Shown here one piece after another: positions 35,770 through 47,117 of a stretch of DNA of 64,000 nt. This DNA comes from Sabethes cyaneus (Eukaryota; Arthropoda; Insecta; Diptera; Culicidae): contig NC_071355.1 of assembly GCF_943734655.1 (NCBI RefSeq), positions 27,776,464-27,840,463 on the forward strand. The letters are read 5' to 3'. Every line of letters begins with the position of its first letter. Position 1 is the first letter of the stretch. Both the position numbers and the translations under genes were made by a program. Under the pieces are notes generated by a model that was not told the origin of the DNA, did no database searches, and saw only the letters and a program-made list of their open reading frames with translations.

Positions 35770-38700
35770 TTATTTTATTGTATCTGAATTGTTGAGAAAC
35801 TTCACTAACACTGTCACAAAAAGAAATTATCTAATAGTCTAAAAATTATTAAGCGATATGTCCAAAAAAAATTGGAAACTTACCAATGGAGTCTTCGGGA
35901 AAATTGGTTACCACAAATTTTTTTGGTAGAAAAAACTGCTCATTATGAAATATATATGTTTTCGTTTAAATGTCGAAAAACAATGACAGCGTATAAAATT
36001 TAATCACATTCTGAAACCCATATCGGCCCAAACCATACGGCATTTAAAAAAAATTAAATTAAAAAATTAAACAATAATTTTGTATGAAAGTATACTTTGC
36101 TCTTTCCACAAGATTTTTTTTAAGTTATATTCTTCAATTGTTCCATGAAAATTTCTTAAACAGCTTTTCAATAATCTGTTGGATTTATAAAATTTTAAAT
36201 TAAAAGATATCCGACAAATCTAATTTTAAATTGATATTCTCCATGGGATTCCGATTTATTTCAATGTTTATGAATTCTGTCCGTAAAAAAGAGTACATAT
36301 TAAATTGACTTTTTTCACGTTACTAAAAATCTGTCTTCGATAAATCATAATATAGATTTTTATTAGGATCTTGAATAAAATCGAACAAAACTGCTGTCGG
36401 GCAAAAGGGCACTTAATCTCTGTCAACTACAGAAATCTTAAAACTCGCTCCCACCATCGGTTTTGGCTGCCATCATTAAATCATTAAAGTATTGACTATA
36501 TTAACTATATTTGCAACTTAAAATTTTTCAACCATGAAAGAATTTTTCAACCATCCCATGAAATCTTGAAAATGATAAATTTAAAATGTATTAATGTTCT
36601 CTATCTGTTGGCTATTGTTTTATTCTTAACTATTTTTTTTTTTTTTGCAAGAAATAAAATAACGATAATAAAATAAAATTCGATAAAATTACGTAAATGT
36701 TATTGAAAGAGGCGCAATATAACTATTTTTCCTTGAGACACAACAAGTATGTAGCTGGAAAAGATTATTTATTTCGTGCAAAAATATAAGTGTGCAACAC
36801 TCTGTTCGTTGGTTACGAATGGTTATGCAAATGATTCACTATCAAATTGCAAATTTTCTACTAGATGTTTCTAATAAACTTAGCGATCTCAACCGATTTA
36901 AACATATTTTCAAGCAGCAAAGCTGAACCTAACTGTTATTGAAACCAATTTATTTGAGAGAACATTTTGATGTCAAAAATCATCCGAATCCCTTTTCCAC
37001 ATTTTGCAGCACTTCATTTCGAATGGTTCACACCGCGTAGTGCATCCTAATTTTTTTTTTGCTACTCCCCCTTGGTAGTCCCCTACCGGATGTGTGCAAT
37101 CCGTGTACGTGCATCTGTGCACTAGACAAAGCTTTTCCTCCTTATCACAGCTGCGGCAAAGAACTTAGGAACCCATTTCGGGGCCCACTTGAAGCACGGT
37201 CGAAAGCACGCAGCAGAACTATCGCATCCGCCCCCGGCTGAGGGGACCGTTTTGCAGCATTACACAACTCTAGAGGGTGCAATTATTTCAACCGTCTTGT
37301 CTGCTGAGTTGGTTCTTCGCTGGCTGCCCTGTGAGTGCACTTTTATCTGCTGCAACTTTTTCTCCTCCTGTCAGAGCCCTGCACCGGAAGGTATCTCAGC
37401 ACGCTGACGGAAGTGAGTTGAATTCGCGTACTAAATGTGTATAAAAGTGCAAAAAAAAATGAAGCGTGTAATGAAATTTTTATAGAATGTACGGTGAAGC
37501 ACATGTCAGAACTTTCATGAGCAATAACGATAACATGAAGCCAATCGGGAGCAGTGAACAGGAATCTGATCACCCGATGGTGCTGCTGTGAAGGATTATT
37601 TGACTTTAATGAGATATAAAAATGTTATCTGTGACAGCGTTCGACAAAAAAAAAGATTTTCCTATAAAATCGTGCTGCTCTAGAAGTTTTACAATGATAA
37701 AAGGTTTAACATTGTCGTGCATTACCTAATTATCTGTTGGCAAATGTTGAATTGTTTAACATCACACCGGAGTGTTACGTTGCTCATCCTCTTTTTAACA
37801 TTGACACTTGTCAAACAGAATTAAAATTAATTAACCCTGCAATCCTGCTGAATCAATAAAATTGATTCGCAGGGAAACTAATCCTATCAGATTATGAATA
37901 ACCATTATCGCCTCCATTAACAGATTTGTGCACTCGTTAGCCCCGAAAGATCCAAACAATCGATAAAATCAATCTGTCCAATAATGCAGTTACGGCTCGG
38001 TGCAGAGTTTTATCTCTTCCAACCAATCTACTTCAAGCCGGAAGGACATTTGATGCCTTATCGTTCGAGCATTCGTTTGGTTGGAACTTATATGCAAGCA
38101 TCTGTCGTTTGCGAAAACTTATAAGCATACACACACAGAAAGCACTTCTCCTGACTAGAGCCCGAAAGTACCATCTGCCGGCGAGATAGGTATTTTATGA
38201 TTAACAAAGCGATTGTGAAATCTAATCCATTAAATGAGTTTGCAGTACTACTGTACTCTCTCGATCATTCTCGCCTGGCCTTCTCGAGGTCGGACATCCT
38301 CAACCATGCCTGCTGTACGTTATTGATGATGTTAAGGGCATCCTTCGTACACACATTCACACCCAGATACATGTTCCGATCCCATATAATAGTCATGTGA
38401 ATTGCTTGGCATACTTATGATTGCATATGTCTGGCCATCTTGCTGTTCGGTTGTTTGTAGATTGCTCTGTCTGTAGGAACAAGCTTTGAAAATCGCACCA
38501 CAACTGTTTGAAGCGCAAAGCCTCGCAATATCAGAAACAGGAGCTTAGCATAGATAGGTTGCACACCGGCAGGACGAACGAGGTTAGGCCCCGGAATGGC
38601 ACTGCTGGCTGCGGAAGTACTTGTTGCGAGGATTAGACATCCGTGCGGAGGAATGACTAGAATCGACTCTAAGACGCGCATAAGAAACCATTCAACCGCT

Positions 38701-39165
38701 CGTGATACATGAATCCTTTCGTTTGTCAGAAGCTTTATAGCGAATGCCGCTATGCGTGCCAGACGCACGCAAACCGTTTGCTCACAGGCAGCCTAGACGA
38801 GCATTAGAGCAGCATGCCACAAATTGACTTCTTTGGTTCGCTTAAACGGGATTGATTCGTAGCTATATGATTGATTGCTTCACGTGCCTATAATTACAGT
38901 CATACCATCATCGCTAAGCTTCCCTTGCTACCGAGGAAAGCCTCTAAAATCACTTTAGGGAAAACACTTTTTAATGCAAATACCCGACCTTGGTTGAGAA
39001 AACTAAACGAGTGGGACTGGAGGTTTAATGTATCAAAAAGCTGACTTTTTGCGGGTGCCAACTAAAATTTTGGAATTTTTTTCTCACGCTGTCAAAAAAA
39101 GACAAAGATGCATGAAGAAGATCTGATTTACCGAAATTATGGATACATTATCCATAGTTAAAAAA
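35770..39165. other. No identifiable gene
   Basis: Bases 35770-36900 are very AT-rich with stops in all frames. Bases 37040-37410 and 37950-38800 are more balanced and hold short frames (37059-37241 +, 38415-38768 -) without known domains. I found no repeat ends, SINE heads or splice chains. Confidence 0.4.
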
Positions 39166-39168
39166 AAA

Positions 39169-39640
39169 TTAGTGTGCATTTGAAAACGGTCCGTAAACGG
39201 CTGTTCGGCGAAGCTTTCGTTTGACGTCGAAACAGGAGCGTTGTACGTCCGTCATGCCAACTTTGCGAATGCATCTCTTGATTCTACCAATCAACTGTTT
39301 CGTGGCTCTCCAGTTATTTTGGTACACCAAGGAACTCAAAATCCCGAAGAAATCTTCGATTGGGCGCACTGAGACAGATTTTTTCGGGTCGTGGTTTTTG
39401 GGAACAAATGGGATCCTATCGCTTTTTAAATGTTGTACCGTATACTTTTTACAGTTGTGGCAGTTGTGGAAGTGTAGAACGCGCTCCCGAAATGCTTCTT
39501 GTTCCGAGGCCATTTTAAGCAAAACTGGGCAAGCATAAACAAAACAAAAAATATTGACAAAAGGAGAAGAGAGAGAGCTAATACGTACATACTCTCATTT
39601 CTCTCTGAGCTTGTTTGTTGTTGAGTATAGGGGCCTCGAA
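39169..39640 (-). pseudogene. DD37E transposase deletion derivative with an open fused frame
   Basis: On the minus strand the frame starts at the ATG near 39513 ('ASEQEAFRERVLHFHNCHN', 'KKYTVQHLKSDR'), the normal start of a DD37E mariner-type transposase. It then passes without a break into the C-terminal part: 'FVPKNHDPKKSVSVRPIEDF' (Glu of the triad) and 'GILSSLVYQNNWRATKQLIG'. All of the helix-turn-helix and both Asp residues are missing. The 5' region (39525-39625) and the C-terminal region match copy A at 10690-11400. The ~117-codon fused frame is open but cannot be a catalytic enzyme. Whether it is expressed is unknown. Confidence 0.8.
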
Positions 39641-39739
39641 AAGAATCCAAAATTTTATATTATTAGCTAAACTGGTAGAACTTGGAGTAAGTTCTGCTCT
39701 TGTATAATGGTTTCGATTCTTTCTATGATTTGGAAAACA

Positions 39740-39897
39740 TCATTCTGCATGCTTCTCGAATTTCGCCGATATTCCACAAGGCAGTAACGTTGGCCCATTG
39801 CATTTTATACTGTTTATTAACGACTTATCACTCTTACTCACAGATGGTTGCCACATGCTTTCTGGCGATACTAAGCTATTAAAGGAATACAGCTGAA
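39740..39897 (+). pseudogene. Short non-LTR reverse transcriptase fragment
   Basis: One frame reads 'DIPQGSNVGPLHFILFINDL' (motif B) followed by 'SLLLTDGCHMLSGDTKLLKE', where the expected 'ADD' box is altered to 'SGDT'. It then stops. It is about 50 codons of a LINE polymerase, dead and truncated on both sides. Confidence 0.8.
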
Positions 39898-40214
39898 TGT
39901 TTTGATCTCCAACGTTTTCTTATAGTAGTGTTTCAGCAATTTACTAACTATCAGTATCGAAAAGTGTTGGGCGATTTCATTTTATCGTAAATTAAGCCAG
40001 GTTATTTTCATCTATACCATGTGTGGTCAGACCATAGCTAGAGTAAATCTGGTACACTTTATTGAGATCACACTACAACAAAAATGCTCGCCAAAGCTAA
40101 TCGACAGCCCATTCCGCCCAACGTAACACACAGCATTTCACCATACTAATCACAAGATAATCCGATAAAACTGTCGAGCATATCCTGTATGACATGACAA
40201 GGTAAATGTTCATA

Positions 40215-40510
40215 TCTTCTACATTGATCTTCTAACAGCCGTTTGGAAGAATACTCGTTGAAAAAGAGAGCAAATAGAAATGGTTCTGAATTACTTCCTT
40301 AAGGAACATTGCACCGCGGAATAATTGTTGTTGATTCTGCCGATCCTATCTTCACGTATTGCTGTGGGTTTGTCGTGTAAGATTTCAGCCAATCACAGAA
40401 TCTATCCGAGAAACCGAGACGTCATAATTTGGCGTACAGTATTTCATGCTCCACTGCGTCAAAAGCTGCTTTGGTGTCTGTATATAAAATCGCTACAGAC
40501 ATAGTTGTTG
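40215..40510 (-). pseudogene. Short non-LTR reverse transcriptase fragment, minus strand
   Basis: Read from 40495 downward the frame gives 'ILYTDTKAAFDAVEHEILYA' (motif A with the catalytic Asp), 'RLGFSDRFCDWLKSY', then, with frame changes, 'NVP.GSN.EPFLFALFFNEY' (motif B, damaged). It is a decayed LINE piece of the same broad type as 27826-28352. Confidence 0.75.
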
Positions 40511-40796
40511 TAAAGCAGTTGTGGCAACTGTTTTAGAACCAATTTCAGTCGTAAATAAGTTTCTTCAACTAAAAGTGCTAAAAGTGGGATGTATCAAATG
40601 ATAGTTTTACATAATAAACAAAACACTTTTAATAACGGTAGACTTTTCAATCTCGTAAAAGAAAGTAATAAATTAGTGGTGTTTTATAGTATCCCTAGAA
40701 TGGGAGAAAATATGAAGTGGAACAAATGGAAAATGAACTGGGTTCGAGCTGAAGTTTTCTCTTAAGCACTCATGTTGCGCCGATTTTGGGTAGTCC
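40511..40796. other. No feature identified
   Basis: AT-rich, with no coding sequence or repeat end seen. Confidence 0.45.
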
Positions 40797-40800
40797 TTAA

Positions 40801-40897
40801 GATGAAACAGTACTGAATCCAAACATGGCCGGATAAATGGTAACCCTCACATGGGCGCCATCTTTCCGGTCATGTTTGGATTCTGTACCGTTTCACC
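40801..40897. mobile_element. 97-bp palindromic MITE, TSD TTAA
   Basis: TTAA lies at 40797-40800 and 40898-40901. The ends GATGAAACAGTACTGAATCC and, inverted, GGTGAAACGGTACAGAATCC continue into 'AAACATG(G/A)CCGGA', giving arms of about 38 bp around a ~20-bp centre. The TTAA duplication points to piggyBac-type or Wuneng-like mosquito MITEs. Confidence 0.75.
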
Positions 40898-40901
40898 TTA
40901 A

Positions 40902-41688
40902 ACGAAAGATAACTGTTAAGCCCCGGAACTCCTGACTTTGTAAAAAGTAACCCAGTAAGTGCTACTTCAATAACGTCAGATTTTGTCTCATCTTAGTAAT
41001 ATTATAAAACACCTTTACTTTATTACTTTCGTCTACCATTCTCTGTGATTATTGGAAAGACATTTTAAAAATTAATAATGCATTATTAACACACATTATT
41101 AATAATTAATAATGAAATTGAAAAAACCGGTTCAATCCACCCAGTGGTGAAAGGAACCTTTGTTATATTATCTTATTTGTCATTTGATATACGCCTTTTT
41201 AGTTCAAATAGCAAATCGGCTTGTCTCGAATATTTTTGATTAGAATGAAGTTTTGCTGGTATGTTGGAGCTAACCACGCAAGGGTTTGCTTTCCATTGAC
41301 TATAATTTTTTTCGCCAATAGTAACTTTTCAATAGGACGTATTTAGAAATTAGATTATTTTTTTAAAATTATGTCTTTGAACTGCTTATTTGATCAAAAT
41401 GGCGTCAAAGAAAAAATTGTTCGAAAGGCGTATTTTCAGAAAAAAATAACATATTATAGTATTCTCAAAATATCTCCCCCCCCCCTTGTGCCTTAATTTT
41501 TTAAAAATAATTTTAATTATGCCCTAAAATCTGGTAAAGAGCTACTTATGGACACTCTTTCTGATATTTTTTGAAAAATCTTTGAATTTTACATTTTTTT
41601 TGATTAAAATTCTTTACGCATCATTTTGAACTAAAATGTTTCTCAGGTCAAACCATTCTCAAGTTGTTGCAAATGTAAAATCTAATAA
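40902..41688. other. AT-rich interval with one dispersed-repeat fragment
   Basis: Bases 41120-41165 match the block at 58690-58735, inverted (shared 'CAGTGGTGAAAGGAACCTTT' type). The rest has no coding sequence. A short C run lies at 41477-41486. Confidence 0.5.
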
Positions 41689-43124
41689 GGCCATTGCAAA
41701 TTATTTTTAAAGCTTTTGCACCCTGCCCTTAAAAATTGGCTCTGAAAATCGGGGGGCAAAAAAAAATTGGTTAAATATGAGTAAAAAATTTTTGTATGAA
41801 ATCAATTATCTGTGGGTTTTACAGCCTAAAGAACTCGAAAAAAGAGTGTACGGAGAGTTAACGCTTCTAGCACGAAACAAATAAAAATAATGCAGCTTCC
41901 GAAAACCGGCAAATTTTTTTTTTCGATTTTGACTTTATTTTCGAAGGTTTTTGCATAGAAAATAATAACGTCTTATATATCAAAAGCAAGAATAAATTCG
42001 GCTTCCACGATTAACCTTCAAGCAAAAATTTCTAAAAATCTTAAATTTTTTTGGGTGATTATGGTGAAATTAGTCGTCATCGATTCTGGCAATTTCAAAA
42101 GCAGTTTTTTTGTTTGAAACAAAAATTCTGTTCATGAAAATATATTCGCTGTGTTCAGATTGGCAAGAAGAAGGCTGTATTTATATTTTTACAACCAGAC
42201 CCCAGCTATTGGGTCCAAAAACTGCTTTCGAAATTGAGCTCTCCGCCGAAAAGTTAAGGGGAAACCGAAAGTGGCTCGAAGATGGCTGGATAAATGGCTA
42301 CCATTCAAAGCATGTATTGTTTTGCGCCTTAAAAATGCATCTGTATTGGCAGAGCACGCTTTCGCCACGTAATCAGTGCTTCCAGCGCTGTTATAATGTC
42401 CTAAAACTTGTAATTCAATTTATCGATCTGCTGTGTATCAATAAACGCTCAGCAAAACATAATTGCTAATGGAAAATAAATTTAACTGAACATATCGATC
42501 ATTACGTGTTCATAAAAGCGACCAATGTATAATTTGGAATTAGTTAATAGATATTTGGTTACGCACATATTTCGTTGAACTAGCGATTTCCGAAAAAGCA
42601 GCAACACAGTATCAAACTTTCGTCACATCAATGAGCTTTTAAAGAGCTTTCAACTTTCGCCGCATCGATGAGCTTAGAGTGAAATAAACAAACAAAACGC
42701 AAACGCAGGAATCAAAAACGCAATCCGATGCAAGCGGATTAATTAAACATCCTAGCATTATTCAGTTGCTGCTGTTAATTTTGATTGAATCGGAATGCCT
42801 TGATAAAGAAAACAAACCCTTTTTCGGGATGTTTGTAGTCAGTGCGGTTGGCTGCGGACCAGCTGTTTATGTTTGCAAGCACCGCTATTTGACATATATT
42901 ACCAATACTAATGCAATATTCAAATAAACGTTTAGGTTTTTAACGAACACATGAGATGTACAGTACAGTGTTTGTCGCACTAACACAATAACGTTAGCCA
43001 CTTTCGGTTCCGCCTTAATGACTGCTAATTTCCCGTTAAAGAAATCTCATTTGTTTTTTTTTGCCTCCCCTTCAGTTGTCTAGCATAGGAAGGACAAAAA
43101 CTTTAGAAAATATTTGTAATGGCC
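41689..43124. mobile_element. PIF/Harbinger-type element, second copy, TSD TAA, with nested insertion
   Basis: The ends GGCCATTGCAAATTA and, inverted, GGCCATTACAAATA match those of 9684-10161, and TAA flanks both sides (41686-41688 and 43125-43127). Outside the nested segment 42062-43035 the two copies align along their whole length ('TGTGGGTTTT.CAGCCT', 'CTTCTAGCACGAAACA', 'GGAAGGACAAAAACTTT'). No Harbinger transposase or Myb-like protein is visible in the aligned part. Confidence 0.88.
42062..43035. mobile_element. Nested 974-bp element, TSD TTA
   Basis: This segment is absent from the copy at 9684-10161. It is bounded by TTA on both sides (42059-42061 and 43036-43038). Its ends are TGGTGAAATTAGTCGTCAT and, inverted, CGGGAAATTAGCAGTCAT, an imperfect terminal inverted repeat. 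The TWA duplication suggests another PIF/Harbinger-type element. A 119-codon frame at 42110-42469 (+) starts inside it ('KIYSLCSDWQEEGCIYIF'); I do not recognise it, and it may be chance or captured sequence. Confidence 0.7.
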
Positions 43125-43246
43125 TAATTATGTATTAACTAAGATCAATTCACGCGAAGTTTCCTGGATACTGTATCCGATAACCGTGTAAGCGACCTTC
43201 ATGTATTTGAAACAAATTTTGTCAGATTGTTCGTTTTATGCCAGAA

Positions 43247-44539
43247 TCTAATCTAATCTAATCTCACACTAACGCAGCCAATTCTTGATGGCATCCTGGA
43301 AAATGACGATTACTTGAATCAATCATTTTTCTTGTCAACGGCTAGGCCAACTGCGCAGCATGTACCGCAGAGAGAATTCCAAAGAATCAAGTGGAACCAG
43401 AAATAATACCTAATTCCATTAAACTCCTTGAAATCAAGGGGAAGGAAGAAAGCGTGGACCTCCCGTACCAAACGCTTCTCATATACATAGATAATGATTT
43501 ATTTACAGTCGTTGGGAGTATCTTTGCTAATAAAGGTTAAGTGATACTCCGGACCCTCAGGGATGAACTAATGGCATTTCGACCAGAATCCAGGCTGCAA
43601 TTGGCCAAGGATATAGCGCCTTATTTCGCTCTCTGAAAATAGATTAGTTTGCCAAAAATATTAGTTTAAATCATATAATACTTGAAAATAAAGTCGTGTG
43701 GTTTAATGATTACTTTTGAAAAGTGGGTTTCAACGGGGAAGGACTTCCAAAATTATTATTCTCCGACCGGGGGTAAATAAAACAAACGTTCCAGTTACAG
43801 GTGAATATAATTTTCCTATAGGGCATAAATATAACAAATGCAATTTTACCGATTCATTCGTCTTAGGTTATAAGTTTTTAATTGAGATTTAAATTAATAA
43901 TATTTAGTTTTTAAAGACTTACGTTTAGTTCCCTTTACTTATAATCTCAGTCGTTTAAGCTTTTCTGATCAGTATTCGGTGCCAGCGCTATACGTTGCTG
44001 GTGTTATTACTGTAAGTGGCAGCTATAACCTAATTCGCAAGAATAGTCTAAGTTACAGATAAGTTGATTTAATTAATTTTAGTTTACCGTCTCCAGTAGT
44101 GATAATGACAGCTTTTAGATTTAACAATAGGATACCTTTTTAGCTTAGTCGTAAGTTTCAGGTATTAAATAGTAATTAAATAGACCTAGTTTAACTATTC
44201 ACAAACTAATCGTAGTAAATTCCTTTTGCTGTTTTACACTTAGTTTTCTTTGTTATTGTTTACTCACCGATTTGTGACGCATACCTCTCAGTGTACTGTC
44301 AATTACGCTGCATGATTAACGAAAGGTGCGTTCATGATGGCCAGTGTGGCCAACAATTACCTAAAACTACATTTGTAAGGTTAGGAACTGAAAACCGCAC
44401 GACCCCGCACCTCCTAGCTTGGCTACTCAATTATACAAATTGAAGTATTTCCAGGTATGGCCACGCGGAGGCGCTAGGTAGGGGCTTGGGATGGCTATGT
44501 TGGGCGCTTTTTCCTAGTTGCCTTCCCCATTTCATACCC
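43247..44539 (-). mobile_element. 1.3-kb retroposed insertion with 25-bp target duplication
   Basis: A perfect 25-bp direct repeat beginning TCAGATTGTTCGTTTTATGC flanks it (43222-43246 and 44540-44564). At the left edge is (TCTAA)3, which on the minus strand is a (TTAGA)n 3' tail, so the copy lies on the minus strand and its 5' end is at 44539. The minus-strand 5' part has 'GGGAAGGCAACTAGGAAAAA' and 'CCTACCTAGCGCCTCCGCG', which I recall from the 3' region of mosquito LINEs. No reverse transcriptase is encoded, so this is probably the 5'-truncated 3' region of a LINE. Confidence 0.75.
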
Positions 44540-44564
44540 TCAGATTGTTCGTTTTATGCCAGAA

Positions 44565-45198
44565 AGCAAAAATCCTGAATTTGGTGCTGATTGGACCTCC
44601 CCACGATTGCAGTACCTCCTTTTTACCTTTCTTTAAAGGAAACACCCGTTTTGTCAAACCCTTATAAGTATATCTGGAATTATTAAGTTTAGAACAAAAC
44701 TATTTTCGCATTTTCACATTCCAATTCTAATCATTCCAATCAAAAATAGTCCAGTCAGAAATGGTGTTTTAGCTGGAGATGCTCATGTAGAAATCGACAT
44801 GTCTTCGAAACTTAATTCAACTGTTTGTTAACGTTGTGTCAGTTACCATCCGTATGCATCCTAGCGATAAACAATCTTCAGAGTATATTTTAACATACAG
44901 AATAACTTCGTAGAATATTTGAAAGTGGGTTCTTTAACAAATCATTATATTTTGCGCCCAATAAGAGATAGATAGTTACTATATGCAGCAAAATTCCTTA
45001 TTTTAGTGTGTTCTACAATTTTTGTGAAGACACTGCATTTTTTTGGGCGCATTTAAAAGAACAAAGATTTATAACACCCTATTAGACGAAATTTTCATAA
45101 TTTTCTTCCAAAAAAAAATATTGGATATTTATCAGGCGTAAATAGAAGAAGTGTGCTAAAGCAATCAAAAACCATTCTGAAGGGGGGTAGGGCGGCCA
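44565..45198. other. No gene; one dispersed-repeat fragment
   Basis: Bases 44788-44830 match 58615-58660, inverted ('AGAAATCGACATGTCTTCGA'). The rest is AT-rich without coding sequence. Confidence 0.5.
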
Positions 45199-47117
45199 TT
45201 GACAAGGGAGGGGGGATTCAAAAACGTAGAAAAGGTTTTTTCTCGCTTTAAAGACTTACCGAAAAGTAGACAGATTTGCAAATGTCTGGTGGAAAACAGG
45301 GGGAGATCTGCCAAAAAGAGTAGACACATTCAAATGAAGAAAAATGGTTTAGTTTCTGGAATTCTCAGAACATTCGTTACAATAACAGATAGTCGTGTAA
45401 TAAGATTGATCAGTTGAAACGTTATTCAAAACCTTTCTGGAAATTGTCAAAAATTCTGAAGAAACCTTCAAAGCCTATTCCAGCAATAAAAGATGGAGAT
45501 CATATTCTTTTAACAAATGAACAAAAGGCTCAACGACTTGCTCAGCAGTTTGAGAATGTTCATAATTTTAATTTGAATGTGGTGAGTTCAGTTGAAAACG
45601 ACGTCTCCCAAAACTATGATCAAGTTCCTACTCATATCGTCTCACCTAATGAAGTATTTGATACTGACTTGGATGAGGTTCGTTCAATTATCAAAAAATT
45701 CAAGAATATGAAAGCACCTGGTGATGATGGGATATTTTACATTTTAATTAAAAAACAATTTTTGGTTAAAATATTTAATAAATTAGCATTTTTTAAATTA
45801 GCATTAGGCCAATTAGTTTACTTTCTTCTATAAGTAAATTATTTGAGAGAATAATTCTTAACAGAATGATGTCACACATTACTGAACATTCAATTTTTGC
45901 TTCAAAAGTTACTAATATTATACGACCTAATAAAGCCGACGGCTATTCTACTGGAGTTCCTCTTCTAGACATAGAAAAAGCGTTCGACAGTGTTTGGCCT
46001 AAAGGTTCAATCACGAAATTGTTAACTTTTAACTTTCCAATTTACATTGTAAAAATTTTACAAAATTTTTTAACTGATCGATTTTTACAGGTTGTATATC
46101 AGAATTCTAAATCTGATTAATTTCCTGTTAAAGCAGGTGTGCCTCAAGGCTCAATCTTGGGCCCAATCCTGTATAACATATACACTTCTGATCTTCCTGA
46201 ATTACCGGCTGGCTGCACTAAGTCGTTATTCTGCGACGATACAAGCATTTCCGTACAAGGAAAAAGTCTTCGTGTCATATGTAGTTGACTGCAGAAAAGC
46301 TTGAATATTTTCTCCAAATACTTGCAAAAGTGGAAAATTTCTCCCAATGCTTCTAAAACTCAATTAATTATTTTTCCTCATAAGCCTAGAGCTTCTTCCC
46401 TCAAACCAAATAGCAATCACATTATCAAGTTGAATGGAGTGGCTTTGAGTTGGTCTGACCAAGTTAAATATTTGGCATTGTTTTATGATAAAAAACTAAC
46501 TTTTAAAGACCACATTGAAAGTATACAAGCAAAATGTAATAAATATATGAGATGTTTATATCCTCTCATTAACAGAAATTCTAGACTTTGTCTGAAAAAT
46601 AAACTATTGATTTACAAACAAATTTTTAGACCGGCAATGTTATATGCCGTTCCGATTTCGTCAAGTTGTTGTATTACGAGGAAGAAGAGTTTTCAGAGGA
46701 TTCAAAATAAAATTTTCAAAATGATTTTGAAGCGTCCTCCTTGTTTTAGTCCATTAGAATTACATAGACTTACTAGTGTTGAAACCCTAGAAGCTATGTC
46801 AAACAAAATTATTTCAAATTTCCAACAAAAATCGTTGCATTCCTCTATTGCGATGATTAGGTCTCTTTATAGATCATAAGTTGCTAGGTTGGATATTAGG
46901 TTAAGATTTTATTATTTTTTTCCTTACATGTAGGTTTTAATCCCTACTGTTAAATAATCTTAATTGTCGTAACAAATCATAAGAAATCATAATAATAGTA
47001 TATAATGCAATTCTAATAGTGTTGAAAAGTCACCACTTGTGATTGAACACATAATATTATATAGGATAGTAACTCTTAAGTATTTTATGTAATCGAATAT
47101 TTACCCAAATAAATAAA
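45199..47117 (+). pseudogene. Jockey-clade LINE reverse transcriptase, decayed (Juan-like)
   Basis: This is a LINE polymerase remnant in several frames. 45414-45770 reads 'YSKPFWKLSKILKKPSKPIP', 'LLTNEQKAQRLAQQFENVHN' and 'IIKKFKNMKAPGDDGI', the start of the polymerase domain. A deletion of the fingers follows near 45770-45840. 45850-46120 reads 'ILNRMMSHITEHSIFA' and 'LLDIEKAFDSVWPKG' (motif A). 46122-46270 reads 'VKAGVPQGSILGPILYNIYT' (motif B) and 'LFCDDTSISVQ' (motif C, with C replacing the usual A of ADD). 46301-46879 gives the thumb and C-terminal part, ending 'SLHSSIAMIRSLYRS'. The 3' untranslated region probably runs to the AATAAATAAAACA near 47105-47117. The domain order and wording fit the Jockey clade, to which the mosquito Juan elements belong. 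At least three frameshifts and one deletion make it inactive. Confidence 0.85.

Noticed and set aside
42110..42469. 119-codon frame as a Harbinger transposase or Myb protein
   Set aside because: No DDE, helix-turn-helix or Myb/SANT pattern is visible; kept only as an unidentified frame inside the nested element.
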